Assembly (NCBI GenBank): GCA_030268105.1
Contig: BSDZ01000019.1
Coordinates: forward strand, 1,032,001-1,096,000
Length of the DNA stretch: 64,000 nucleotides
Direction: 5' to 3'
Source: Volvox africanus
Taxonomy: Eukaryota; Chlorophyta; Chlorophyceae; Chlamydomonadales; Volvocaceae
Each line of letters starts with the position of its first letter. Positions within the stretch are counted from its first letter, which is position 1. Below, piece after piece: positions 10,688 to 22,600 of this stretch. The notes under the pieces are model-generated. The model had not been told where the DNA came from, made no database searches, and saw only the letters and a program-made list of their open reading frames with translations. The position numbers and the translations under genes are program-made.

Positions 10688-13600
10688 CTAAATGTTCTCG
10701 CTATCGCTGCTGTCACCTGGAAGGGCCAAGCCGCCGTACAAACAAAACGCCTCCGCATCCGCCTGCTCTCGCCGACTGCTGCTGCTCCGAAGTCGATTCG
10801 CCGCCGCCGCCGCCGCCGCTGCTGCTCCGGAACCATCCATCATCCCCGCCGCACTCGCTGCTGCCTGAATCGACCGAATCTTGTCGCTGCCGGTCAACGC
10901 CACCGGCACGTCGACCAGCTCCGTAAACCTCTCCCTCCCTTTTAACGCATCCTCCGCCAGGCGGGGAGGAGAGGAGGAGCGACGGTGATGGCGGCTCAGA
11001 ATATCAGTGACGTTAACAATACCTTGGTGGTGGTGGAGACCCTTCACATCGCCATCGGCCAGTGCTGGCTTGCTGGCGGCGCTGATGGCGGCTCCAAGCC
11101 CACTATCAAAATGCGGGTTGTGATAAAACTGGAAAGAAGGTTTTTGTTGCTGCTGAACGCTGCACGGCGTCGATTCACCGTTATCAGCAGAGCCTCCATC
11201 GCCGTCACCGTCGCCGTCGCCGTCACCAGAGATGTCACTCGAGATCGGCAACGAGAAGCCAACGGAAAATCGGCGGCCAACCGACGAAGAGGGTTGAAAG
11301 GTGTTGTTGGGCGGCAAACCCAAACGGGGGGAGGCGTCGCTTTCCGCTTCCGCCGTCAAGGGGCTGCTCATTCGAGTGCCAGTCACGCTAGGGCTGCTGG
11401 TATAGCGTCGGCGCTCCTGCAGGCCGCCGGTGCTGCTCTGCGGCGGTGGCGCTGGTATTGCCACAGGGGCCGTCACCTGGCCTACCCCGGGTGTGGGGTA
11501 CAGCACTCCGACCACGGCGGACCCTTTCTCCGTGACAGCACAATCAGTGGCGGCGCCGGCGGCAGCTGGCGCCGGCGCCGACCCCGCCTTGCTGTGGGCG
11601 GACTTGGGCATGATATACGCGATTGTTGTAGCACTGTCGTAGGAAGGAAGGTTAAAGCTAGTTCCGGTAAGGTCACTGCTGTTGCTGGAAGAGCTCATCA
11701 CAAGCCGTGACTCCGGAGATGTGGCGCCAGCAGTGGTGGCGGCGATGGCAGTTGTGCCACCAGCCGCCACTGGTGCTGCCAATACCGCCACCGGCGCAGC
11801 AGTAGCAGTAGCAGTAGCAGTAGCCGCAACAGCGACGTTAGTAACCGCCTGTCCCAAAGCAGGTCGACGTTGTGAATCAGGGCGCGTTGCAGTAGCAGCA
11901 TTAGCAGGAGTGCACCCAGACTTGGTGGCACTGGGAATGGAGGTGGTGGTGGAGGCCTGTGCTGAAGAGGGAGACGAAGAGCGAGACTTGCCGCCGCCGC
12001 CGCCGCCGCCGCCACTGACCTTCTCAGCCTTCTCCGCAGAAGATGGACGGCTGCTGGTTGTTGTTGCGTTAGGAGTAGAAAAGGAAGGGATTCTGCTCAG
12101 ACCGCGAGTGGAGGGAGACGCGCTACTGGTCTTCGTTGCAAGGGCTCCGCCCACTGCCGCGAGCACTGCGGGCGCAGTTGGAATCGACTTCGCACTGCCC
12201 CCTCCCCCTCCCCCACTTCCCAGGCCAGAACCCGTGTGAGTGGTCTTGGCCGAGACATTGGGTGTGGTGGCCGCGACGGCGACGGTGACAGCGGTGGTTG
12301 CTTTGTTGACCGGATTCGATGCAGCGGTGCCGCCACCACAGGCACCAGATGCGCCAGTACCGGCAGTGACTGACGGCACCGGTGCCGGTGCGGCCGGCGG
12401 CTGCTGTGCCGGCGGTTCTGAAATGTCCAGGGAGGGACCAGGGCTTGGAACCTTCGGCCTCGACAGAGTGGCGGAAAGCTTGAGTCCACCGACGGTATCT
12501 CCGGAAAGCACGTGGACACCGGGTGCCGCCGCTGAAGGAGCCGCCGCAGCCGCTGAAGATACAACCGCCGCCTGCGGCGGCGGTGGCGTTGACGGCGTTG
12601 GTGGCGGTGGCGCGCATGTGACGATGTCATCGAACCGGTGGTGGGAGATGGTAAGCTGCGTGTGTTTTGGGAAGGGGGTAGATAGTACGGCGATAAGAGA
12701 GAGTTTGCAACAGGCAACGGACCCATTGCAGTACACCACAGTAACCAACTCTCTACGCCGCCCAAAAACAAGGGATGGATTCGGGAAGGTAATATAGCCA
12801 CTGGTACTCATCTGGGGGTCAAAGGACACAGCTTTGGTCGGAAGTGGACGTCGTACTGTACGGAAATGGAGGCATTGGCCCTGGCTTTGCCAGTAACGCA
12901 TTTTGGAAAAGCAAATTCGATGTCGTACAGTTTGCCAGCTGAATAGCGACATGAGCCCAACGGCATACACACAGTCCAGGGAGGTGGTAACTGGCCTAGG
13001 TTTAGTACAGCCGTACCCAAGGGCATACACCCCCACCTGAGGCCGACCCACATATCCAAATGACGGAGACGCCGCCTTCACGCCGCCAACAGTAGAAAAG
13101 CCGCTAAAAAGAGGCGGCGATGAAGTAGGCGAACCTGCAGTGCGTTTGATTTCCACTGGTACCTTGGTGGCGGCGGGTGCGGCAGTCGCCACAACCGCAG
13201 GCGGCACTGCCGCCGTCACAGCGGCTGAAGCAGCCGGTGCCAGCGGCGGCGCCGCCGCAACCGGTGTAATTGTAGCGGCGCTGCTCCGCGCAACGGTGGT
13301 TGCCGACGCCAATGACGCGCTGACCCCACCGCTGGCGATAGCGGCGGATGGCACCGTCGTGGCTTTCGCAGCTGGTCCGCCGTGATCCAGCGGAGCAACA
13401 CCTGGCGCCGACACGCTGATGGTGACGCCGGTGGGCAAGGAGGCAACCGCGCCGTCACCACCTGCCGCTGTGGTCGGTGTCGGCGCCACAGGCGCCACTG
13501 CCGCTGTCGTCGCCGTTGCCGTTGCCACCGCCGCCACTGCCGACGTCGTCACCGTTGCCACCGCCGCCACTGCCGTCGTCGTAACGACAGGCACGGGAGG

Positions 13601-16600
13601 CCTGAAGTCTACTGCTTGGGGGGCCGACCAAGCACGGCGGACCATGCTGGGGCCGCCGACGCCGCCACAACTGCTGCCACTACCTCCGCCGCTGCTGTTG
13701 CCATCACGTGGCGTCATCAGCGGTGGTGGGGTGATGCCGCCGCCACTAGGCTGGTTAACAATCTCCCACAGTTGCGATGTGTGCCAACGTACCGGACTGC
13801 TCGTACGCGTCGTACGCTGGATGTTCACCGCCATTGGGGAGCTACAGATGGCAGGTTCGCTCATCGTGTAGTCAACCGCCACTGCGGGCACGTGTTCCGC
13901 AAACACTGCAACATGCGCCGCCTCCCCGTGGACGGCCAGTGGAGGGCCCCCGCCGATGCTAGCGCCGCCGGCACCATTACGGATGGTCGTCCAGGGCCGT
14001 ACGGTGACAATGCTTGCGGCGTCCACGACGCTGACGGCACTTTCAGCGGCGGGGCCGACGCCATCGACTGCAACGGGGGCCGTGTTGGCGCCGCTGGCGC
14101 CGGGCGGCGCCGCCGGGCGGGGGCAAGGCCATGAACGGCGAAGGGCGGTGTCCGCCGCAGCCTCCGTCGGCGTCGCTACGGGGGTGGGAGTCATCGGGTG
14201 GAGGTGCGCTATCTCCCACAGCTCCGACGTATGCCACCGGACCGGGCTGGGCATATTGATGGCGTCGCCGCCGGCTCCACGGTCGCAGCCCTTTTCTGCG
14301 GCGCTGCTGCTTATGCCCTCATCGCCGGCCATCGTGCTGGCTGAGGTAGTGGTGCTGATCGTGGCAGGGCTACCGATACCAATGGCAAGGCGGCTGGTGC
14401 CGTACGCCGCCGGCGTGCGAGCTGACGGCAGCGGTTGACACAGCGCACTCAGGCTTTCATCCGAATCAGAGTCATCATCGCTGACGTCATCGACAGCGGC
14501 AGCAGCACCAGTCGCAGTGGCATCACCGTCAGGCTTCCTCTTCTCCTCCGCCAGAGTGGCCGCTACTGACGGTGGTGGCGGCGGCGGCGGCGGCACCGAC
14601 GGCATTTCTACATGCTCCAGGCCCAATTGCATTTGGACGCCGTCCTCCTCATCCGAACTACTTCCACAACTCAGCAGCCGCGCAGTCGGCGGCGTAGTGG
14701 TAAAGCAGCGGGAGGAGGTGATCAGGGCGTCGTCCTCGTCGCCACTGTAGTCCCCCGCAGTGCCAGACGCCACGACTGCGGCTTGGCGCTCGCGACTGCT
14801 CCCACTACTGGCGGCGGCCACCGCTGCTTCGATGGCTTCAAATTCCGCTAACTCATCGGCACCGGTACGGCAAAAACCATCTGGCGACGGCGCGACGGGG
14901 ACGCCAATTGAGTCCGGCGTTCCGACAGCGGCAGAATCGGCGGTCATGCTCGGCTGCGTCCCTGCGGCCGTACCGGTGCTACCGCTCAGCTTGGAGGGTT
15001 CAGATGGGCCCAATACCGCCGCCGGTACGTTGGGCGGATTCTCGGATGGGGAGGACGCCCAGGATGGAGACGGCGCAGCTGGCACCATCGCCGCCAGAGG
15101 TGGCTGCCGGGGCTGGGAATGCGGCGGAGGGAGGCCACCGGGGGTCCGTACCAGCTCGTCCCTGCCTGCTGCCCGCGTCTGCTGCTGCTGTTGGGGCGGC
15201 GGCAGCGGCGGTTGTTGATGATGCTTCGGCGTCTGCTGAGCCGCCAGTGGCGGCGGTGGCGGCGGCTTCACATCGGTCAACCCCAGGCAGTTGTCCATCG
15301 CTACGCCGGCCAGCTGGGCAAGCAAGGAGACGTCTGTTCTCATAGCGCGAAGGCTCTCCACGAAGCCACCACCGCCGCCACTACCTCCACCGCTACTGCC
15401 ACCGCCATCACTGCGACGTACGGCTGCGGCGGACTCCATCGAGGGCATCCGACGCTCCGGCAGCATGCGGCCACCATCCCAGCTCGCACTGATTAAGCTG
15501 ACGCTGCCAGACCGACCCATGGGTCGATCCCGAGCCCCGATGTCGACATTATGTCCCCCTATGGGTCGCGGGCCGCTGACGCCGCCGCTGATGACTCGGC
15601 TGCGAGAACGACCATTGACAAGATCCGAATCCGTACCTGCCGTACGCACGACGTCATTGCCGAAGTACATGGGGCTGGCCAAGGGATTCGGGGGCTTCGG
15701 GGAGGTGGCGGACGGTGGCTGTGTGTTTGGTGACGCAGCGGAAATCAGAACTCCGCTGCCGCCGCCGCCGCCCGTGAGGTCCCTTGGCGGGGAGGACGGG
15801 CAACGGATCGTAAGGCCCACCGGCCAGCCCTGTCCAAAGTCAGATGAGTCGACGACTTCCGTAACCGACAACGCAGCCGCCGCCGTTTCGACGCTGAGAA
15901 GGTCCAAGCTGGCACGAACTGGAAGGGGCGCAGCCAGCGGCGGCGGAGGCGGTACGACAGGCGTGACGGCGGCGGGCACAGCGGGAGTGACGGCGGCAGC
16001 AGCAGTATCGGAACTGGGCGCCCCGCCAACGTCGTCATCGGCGTTCTCTGGCAGAATGAAGCTTGGCTGTGGACACGGCGCATACCTGCAATTAGATGAT
16101 TTCAAGACACAACGAATAACGGAATAACCACCGACAGAGGTGCTTAGGGATGGTGTCTGGGTGTCATTGGGACATGGAATCCCACATACTCGTTTTGCAA
16201 TCATAAAACAAGCAAATAATAATGTACAACTTGCTCTTTAACTTCCTCTTCTCCCCGACACACCGACACACCGACACACTGACAGATACGTCCCCTTCGC
16301 AAAAGCACCTACAGGGTCGGCGACGCGCCCCCGGTACTGCTACTCCGCCGAAGCAGCTCCGGCTGCTGTACAAATACGGACTCGTCCATCGATGCTGACC
16401 ACCCGCCCTCACTCTTGCTGAGGCTCCCGCGTAGCAGTCGCAACCTCTCATTGGTGTCCAGAACGGGGCCCTGGCCCAACCCGTCGAGGGAGTAAGTCAC
16501 CGGATGAAAGAGGCGCCGCTTCAGGCCCCCGCTGCTGCACATTCGCGCGGAGGGCACGCGCACGCAAACGGGCTGCTGCTGGGAGAGGGGCAGAAGCACG

Positions 16601-19600
16601 AGAACGGGCGTGCCGGGAGCGGAGGAGGCGGCGCTGGCGGTGCGGCCGACGATGGGGGTCACGGGGGGACTGGCAAGCGGTAGGGCGGGGGAAGGGACGA
16701 TGGCGGCGGCTGTGCGACGCCTGCGAGGGAGGAGGGAGGAGGGAGGAGGGAGAGAGTGAGAGTGGGAGGAGGGAGAGAGGGCCGCAGCGCATGACACGTG
16801 GGTTTTGGCGGGTCCCGGAGAAAATGGCCACAACCAAATGAAACAACCGGAGGGTGCGTGTGCGTGCGTGCATGTGTTAGGATACTTAATGTATGCGTCA
16901 GCTGGCGTTGAATCCTTGTACTTAATACAGTGACGAATACAGTGAACTAAAAGCCAAAAGCAAAACAGCGAAATGCACGATTATGAGTTATGGATACCCA
17001 TGTTCATGAAATTAAATGATGGGGCTACATATTCAAATCGCGAAGCAGCAAAGTTTACATGCTTACGTGTACAAGCATTCTCTCGATCGGTCGAGAAAGG
17101 TGAACGAAAACGAAAACGGCGACATTTTGAAAAAAGGAATTTGGGCTGCCCTTTAGTTTTCCTAAGTTGGGTTTGCCCGATTTGTTTGTTTATTTGCTTG
17201 CCTGTATACATGCCATCCTCTCTGAATCACAATTGCCGCCTGCTCCCGCCGCAACTTCTCTTCCTGGTGCTGCCCAGCAGTTGCCGCCTTCTCCTTCTCC
17301 TTCGCCGCCTCCGCCGCCTTGGCGGCTAAATGCATACGCCAAGCCCGCTGAATCACCTTGGCCGATCTTTGCCGTTCGAATCTTTCCTGCTGCCGCTGCT
17401 GTAGCAGCTGCTGCCGCTGCTGCAAGTACTGCAGGTGCTGTTGCTGCGCAACGTGGGCCTTGGCCGCTTTCGACGATCCTTGCTCATCCATGTTTTCAGT
17501 TGAACGACGCAAGCTCGACTGTATGACATCCGACGCTGCAATGCTTTGGCGCTGGTGGCTACAATCGGTGAGTTGCGAATCCGCTGCTGCTTCAACCGCC
17601 TGCAACCGCAATGCGACACCCTTTTCGCCTTTATTAAAGACTGCAATTTTGTCAGTGTCGTTGGTGTCAGTGACGGCAGACGCCGATGTCGTCGGTGGAG
17701 CCCCAATGGTCGTGGACTGTGCCGTACGAGCAGACAGCTCATCATCCTCAACGGCGGGATCCCGCTCCGATGAGTCATCCTGATGTCCGACAGATCTCCA
17801 GCGGCGATGGCAGTTACGCGGCGCCAGCAATAGTCCGTCAGCTGCCGCCGCTGCAGCCACCTCACCGCGCCCCGCTGACATAAGCTGAGCTGCGGACGTA
17901 CCCACCGCGGACTCAATCACAGCACCCGAAGCGTCTAGCCCCGTCGACAGAGAGCGCCGTCGTACGGCACCGCGTTTGCGCGCCGCCAGCGGCTCCACCA
18001 CCTTGCTCGATATCTCCACGAGATTCTGTTGCAGCCGGAGAGCCGCGGCAGTGGCGCTGGCGGTGGCGGCGGCGCTGCCGCCGGCCAGTAGGGATTGCTG
18101 TGGCAGCGGCTGCGATCCCGTCGCCACCGCCGTCGCTGCGGCGTCATTCTGATGTCGTAGACCAGCCCCCGAGGTCACTGCCGCCCCCGGGGCTGCCGCC
18201 GCTACCGTCACACCCTTCCGTGTAGGGCAAGCAGCCGCGGTGGCGTTGCCGCCATTATTACTACCACCACGGCGGCTATTTGGGTTGGGTTCCCAGCTGC
18301 CAACAGAGCTATCACTGGCGCTGACTGGCGGAGACGGCGACGGAGCCAGCGTCACAGAGACGTGTCGGGATGAAGAAGACGGCGTCGCGCCGCCAGAGTG
18401 TCCGCCGCCCATGCCTTCAAGCAACCGCGCGGATGCACTCGGATTCGACCTTGCACTCGGGTAATCCGACAGAGCGACGTCGGCGGCGTTCGGCAGGAGA
18501 CATGTACTGCGGGTGACGGGGCCCGCCGCCGCCACAACTGCTGCCGCTGGCATAGATGACGCCAGCCCGACGGTGGCATCAGGTACCAGTCCGCTACTGG
18601 CGCTTACAGCCGTCTTGCGGACAGCGGCAAGCTTCACTGCCGCCAGGACCAGAGTTGCACTGTTGTCGAGTCCAGCCGTCGCCGCCGCCGTTTTCGTGCC
18701 ATCTGAGGTGCGTGTATAGCGTTGCTGGTCGTACGGATGCCGCGGTGATGCGTCAGCCGACCAGTTCTCACTGCGGCTCGTGGTCGGGGCGCTGCTGCTG
18801 TCTTCATCTGCCTCTGCTGCGGCATATCGGGCCGACCCTTGGGCCACCTTAACGCTGCCGCCGACTGAGACGGAACCAGTGGTGCCGCCGCTGCAGCTTC
18901 CGCTGGCTACGGGCGCGGTGAGCCAAATGCCGCCGACACCGCGTCCACCGTCACCGCCAGGTTGACAGTCTACATCCGCGGACGGTACGTGCCCGGTAGT
19001 TATCATGGTTGCAGTGAAGACCGTTGTCGCAATTCCGTGGGTCGTTGATGTCGCGGTTGTCTTGGTTGTTGGGAGCATCTTCAAGGTCCCGGCTGTGTCG
19101 TACTTGTCTTGGTCAGCCAGGTCGGTCTTGCGCGGCGGCGGCGATGCCGCCAAGGCGCTAGTCGCTGTCACCCTTTGTCTCGGGTTCAGCGGTGATGACT
19201 GGAGCAAAGCCGTGACGTTGCCGCCACCGCCACTGCCGCCGGCACCTGCATTACTGCCCGCGACAATACTTACAGTGGCAGTGATGGTAGTGGTCCTGAA
19301 ATCGTTGATGTCGCCCGCGCAAGGCACCTCAGTTGCGGTAGCAGGGCCTGCTACTGCCGCGTCGCTACCGCTACGGCTTCCTCCACCTCCTCCGCCGCCT
19401 GCTACAGCTGTCCTCCGCTCACTCTGCATCCCATTGGGTATGGCGGCGGTGGGGCAGCGGGGCCATAGGCCAGGCCCGTCACTTGTCTTGAAGCGACGCG
19501 GCGAAGCCGCGAAGCTGGCTACGGCAGTAGCAGTAGCAGAACCAGCAGTAGCGCCCGCAAGAGGATCCTCGCGCAGGCCAAGGAGTCACTGCACGGATGG

Positions 19601-22600
19601 ATGGATGGACCGACCGACACGACACGGACGCCACGCCCACACAACCACCAAACAGAAACGCGGTACATGACACGCATAACAGTACGGCACGGCACGACGC
19701 GGTGCGGTAGGTCATGCCCTTTTCACGCATAGCATAGACGGGTTTACAACGCCTTCGCTTACGGAAAGTTCTTTAAGTTTATAGCAACTGAAGTAATACT
19801 ATAAGCGCACTGTTTAAACACACACCATGTATTAGCACTCCTACCGCGCAGCTCGCAACCTTTTGCGCGCTCGACATGCCATCCGTCTCCATTTCCGCTA
19901 ACGTGAGAGTTTGTTCTTCTACTTACGACGCGTCAAACCAGCTATTGCCTAATTGTACTTCTTCCAAAGATCATAACTTTTCCACTAATGCTTAGGCAAC
20001 TTCTGGTTTGCGTCGGAATCTGGACGGAACTGTTTTGCAATATGCAAGCAAAGATAAGCTTTGGAAGAGGAGGAAGGAGCTACAACACAGGTTGCAAGAC
20101 AACGCGACGAAAGGTCTCTCCCTCTCAAAGATCTTTACGTGTGACAAAAAGACTAATCAAGCATGTTTCATACGGTTGATCTAAACTCCCAAACTGCAAC
20201 TTTCTTGCGTAATAAAACTCACTAGGCCCTGTTCGTTCAAGGATAGCTGAATAACGAAACAGGAACGATAGCCTTGCCTTGTTGGGTGAGGCTATCCGAT
20301 CTGCCTCATGCTCATTAGAACGATGGTGTCGATGGCGATGGTGTCGGTGATGATGATGACGATGATGATGTCGGTGAGCATCGTGAGAGGAAGGCGGAGA
20401 GGAGTTCTCGGCCGCCGTCTTGTACGCCTCCTCGTCATCGGTGCCCGTGGGTGAAGATGGCGGAGCCGCCGCCTTCGGACTATCCATCACCAACAGCTCC
20501 GCCGCCCTGGCAGCCGCCGTATTTTGACCGAATTTTGAAGTACGAATGGAATGCAGAAACGTGGCGGCGACAGGGAGCTTAGCCGCCAGGTCTGGCTCTA
20601 GTGACGCCGCCGGCGCCGGCGCTGCAGCGGCTCCAGCCGCGGCGGTCTGAATCCGAGGTGGCTGCGGCTCAGGGCTCTCCGGTACCGGACCGGGTCCCAT
20701 CCCGGGGGTGTCGTCGTAAGGCACGGGTGGAGCTGATGGCTGCGGCGAGTGCGGCTGGAGGATTCCACCTGACAAAGATTTCTGCCGCAGCAAGGGAGAG
20801 CAGCAAGATAGACACCAAAAGAAATTGGAAAAAAATTGGAGCATGGAAGTCAACACAATTGGTAACAGATCATGAGGAAAGCAGACAAACTGACAAATAG
20901 ACGAAGATAGACCAAAAGACGCAACAGACAGAGACAGATGAAAACGAAAAATCACACAAGGTATTATAGGGTATTGTAGGGAATTGATCGGCATGAGATT
21001 GGCATCGAGATTGGAAGTAACTAGTGGACAGGCGTGTGCCGGTTCGCGCAAGGTTTCGAGGCTTGGTCAAGTCAGGGCTCCAGTGACTGACAGGGTGCAG
21101 GACTTGACGAGAAAAGGGACGTATTAATCCCGGGTTGACCTCATGCCGCAACGCTAGGGGGTGGGGAAGTCGATTAAAACGAATTATTCCCCACCCCCCT
21201 AGGTGGAGGTGGGGAGAAATTAGGAGGGGAGAGCGAACACCTCGTACTACGATGCGATGACTACCTCCTGTACCTCGTATCCGTAGGAAGGGGCCTCACA
21301 ACCCGGGGGCACACAGCGAGAGTAGGCGCACTTTTGAGAGCATTAAAAGGGCTATCTCCCCTCCCCTCCCCAACATGTTATCTGTTATGCAGCCATCCAA
21401 AAAATCTAAAGATCTTCGGTACACGATGGCCGTGCCCCGTAAGTCCCCTCCAAAGCCGTACCCGTGACACTGTCAGCGGCTTCTCATAGAAGCTAGGCGA
21501 CGGCGCGGCGTTCTTGTAGCCAAGGGCCTTATGCCGCCAACCGACGCCCACGCTGCGCCGGAGATCTCGTCGAAGGACTGCGTCGTCATCTCCCGCAGCC
21601 GAAGAGCGGGAGGCTCCAGCGGTGGACGAGCCAGGCGTCGTGACCGAAGCGTCGTACATGGCATCGTACTCAGCCTTGCTAGTTGTCTCCGTTTGGATGG
21701 CCTCATCCACCGTCAGGTGTTGAGTGGAGACGGGGTGAAGCTCCGCCGGTGATGCCGCCGTTACAGCAGCCTCGGCCTCTTCAACGGGCGGTGGAGGGCC
21801 TGGCGGCGGCGATGGCTCTGCCGCCACCGCGGCGGGAGCTTGGATCCGATCCACCTGAGCGGCGGCAGCAGTAGTGACCTGTGCCGCGGCGGCGGTGGGA
21901 GTGAACAGAACGCTGGGGGTCTTCAATCGACCGAATATGTCTTCAAGATAAGCCTCCGTCGTCGTCGTCATAACAGGGGCGGCGGCGGCAGCCTGCTTAC
22001 GATTTGGAGTCGCCGCTGCATAGCTGGCATCGACATTTCCATGGGCCGCCCGTGCTGCCACCGGCGGCGATGTAGGTGGCCGCGGCTGCGGATGCATCAT
22101 ACCGACTGGTTCGGCGGCTTCCTCTGGCATAAGGGCGGTTGAAGAGTACGGCAAACCGATCGCATGAGCACCATAGGCCGCCAGCTCTGGCGGCAGCTGT
22201 GACAGGTGTGACGAAGGTACGACAGGGAAGTAATCGGGGTCAAACACATGCGCTAGCTCCTCCACGCCAGGAGCCATGGCGGCATTGGCGGCGGAGAAAG
22301 CGGTGGCGTTGCTGCTGCTGCCGGCGGCTGATCGACCCATGGGTCGAGGCGGTAGGTGGCTCAGTTGTGCCGCAGCGGCGCGGATGTTCAAGGAGACCTG
22401 AGAAGACAGAACAGCACGAGCGCCTTGTACAGGAGCGCTTGTGCGTATTGGCGGCGGTACCCCTGTCCCCATCTCTGCAGGATAATGCCCCGCCATTGCG
22501 ACAGTAGGACCTTCGGAGCTCCATGACTGGTTTACAGACGCGCCAGAGGCGTACAGGCCCCCGGCAGCGGCAGCAGCAGCTCCGCCGTCGAGTACGCCGT

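Noticed and set aside
11698..15500. Many long open frames on the plus strand opposite the giant gene (for example 13382-14134 and 15291-16127)
   Set aside because: They are shadows of the GC-rich minus-strand exons; composition is Arg/His/Ala-heavy with no splice logic or motifs.
16086..16204. ATG at 16204 as the start of a separate 1,838-codon gene
   Set aside because: A good acceptor (TCTAATTGCAG) at 16086 joins in phase to the upstream exon through a GTAGGT donor, and the first 40 codons look like intron. A separate gene is not excluded.
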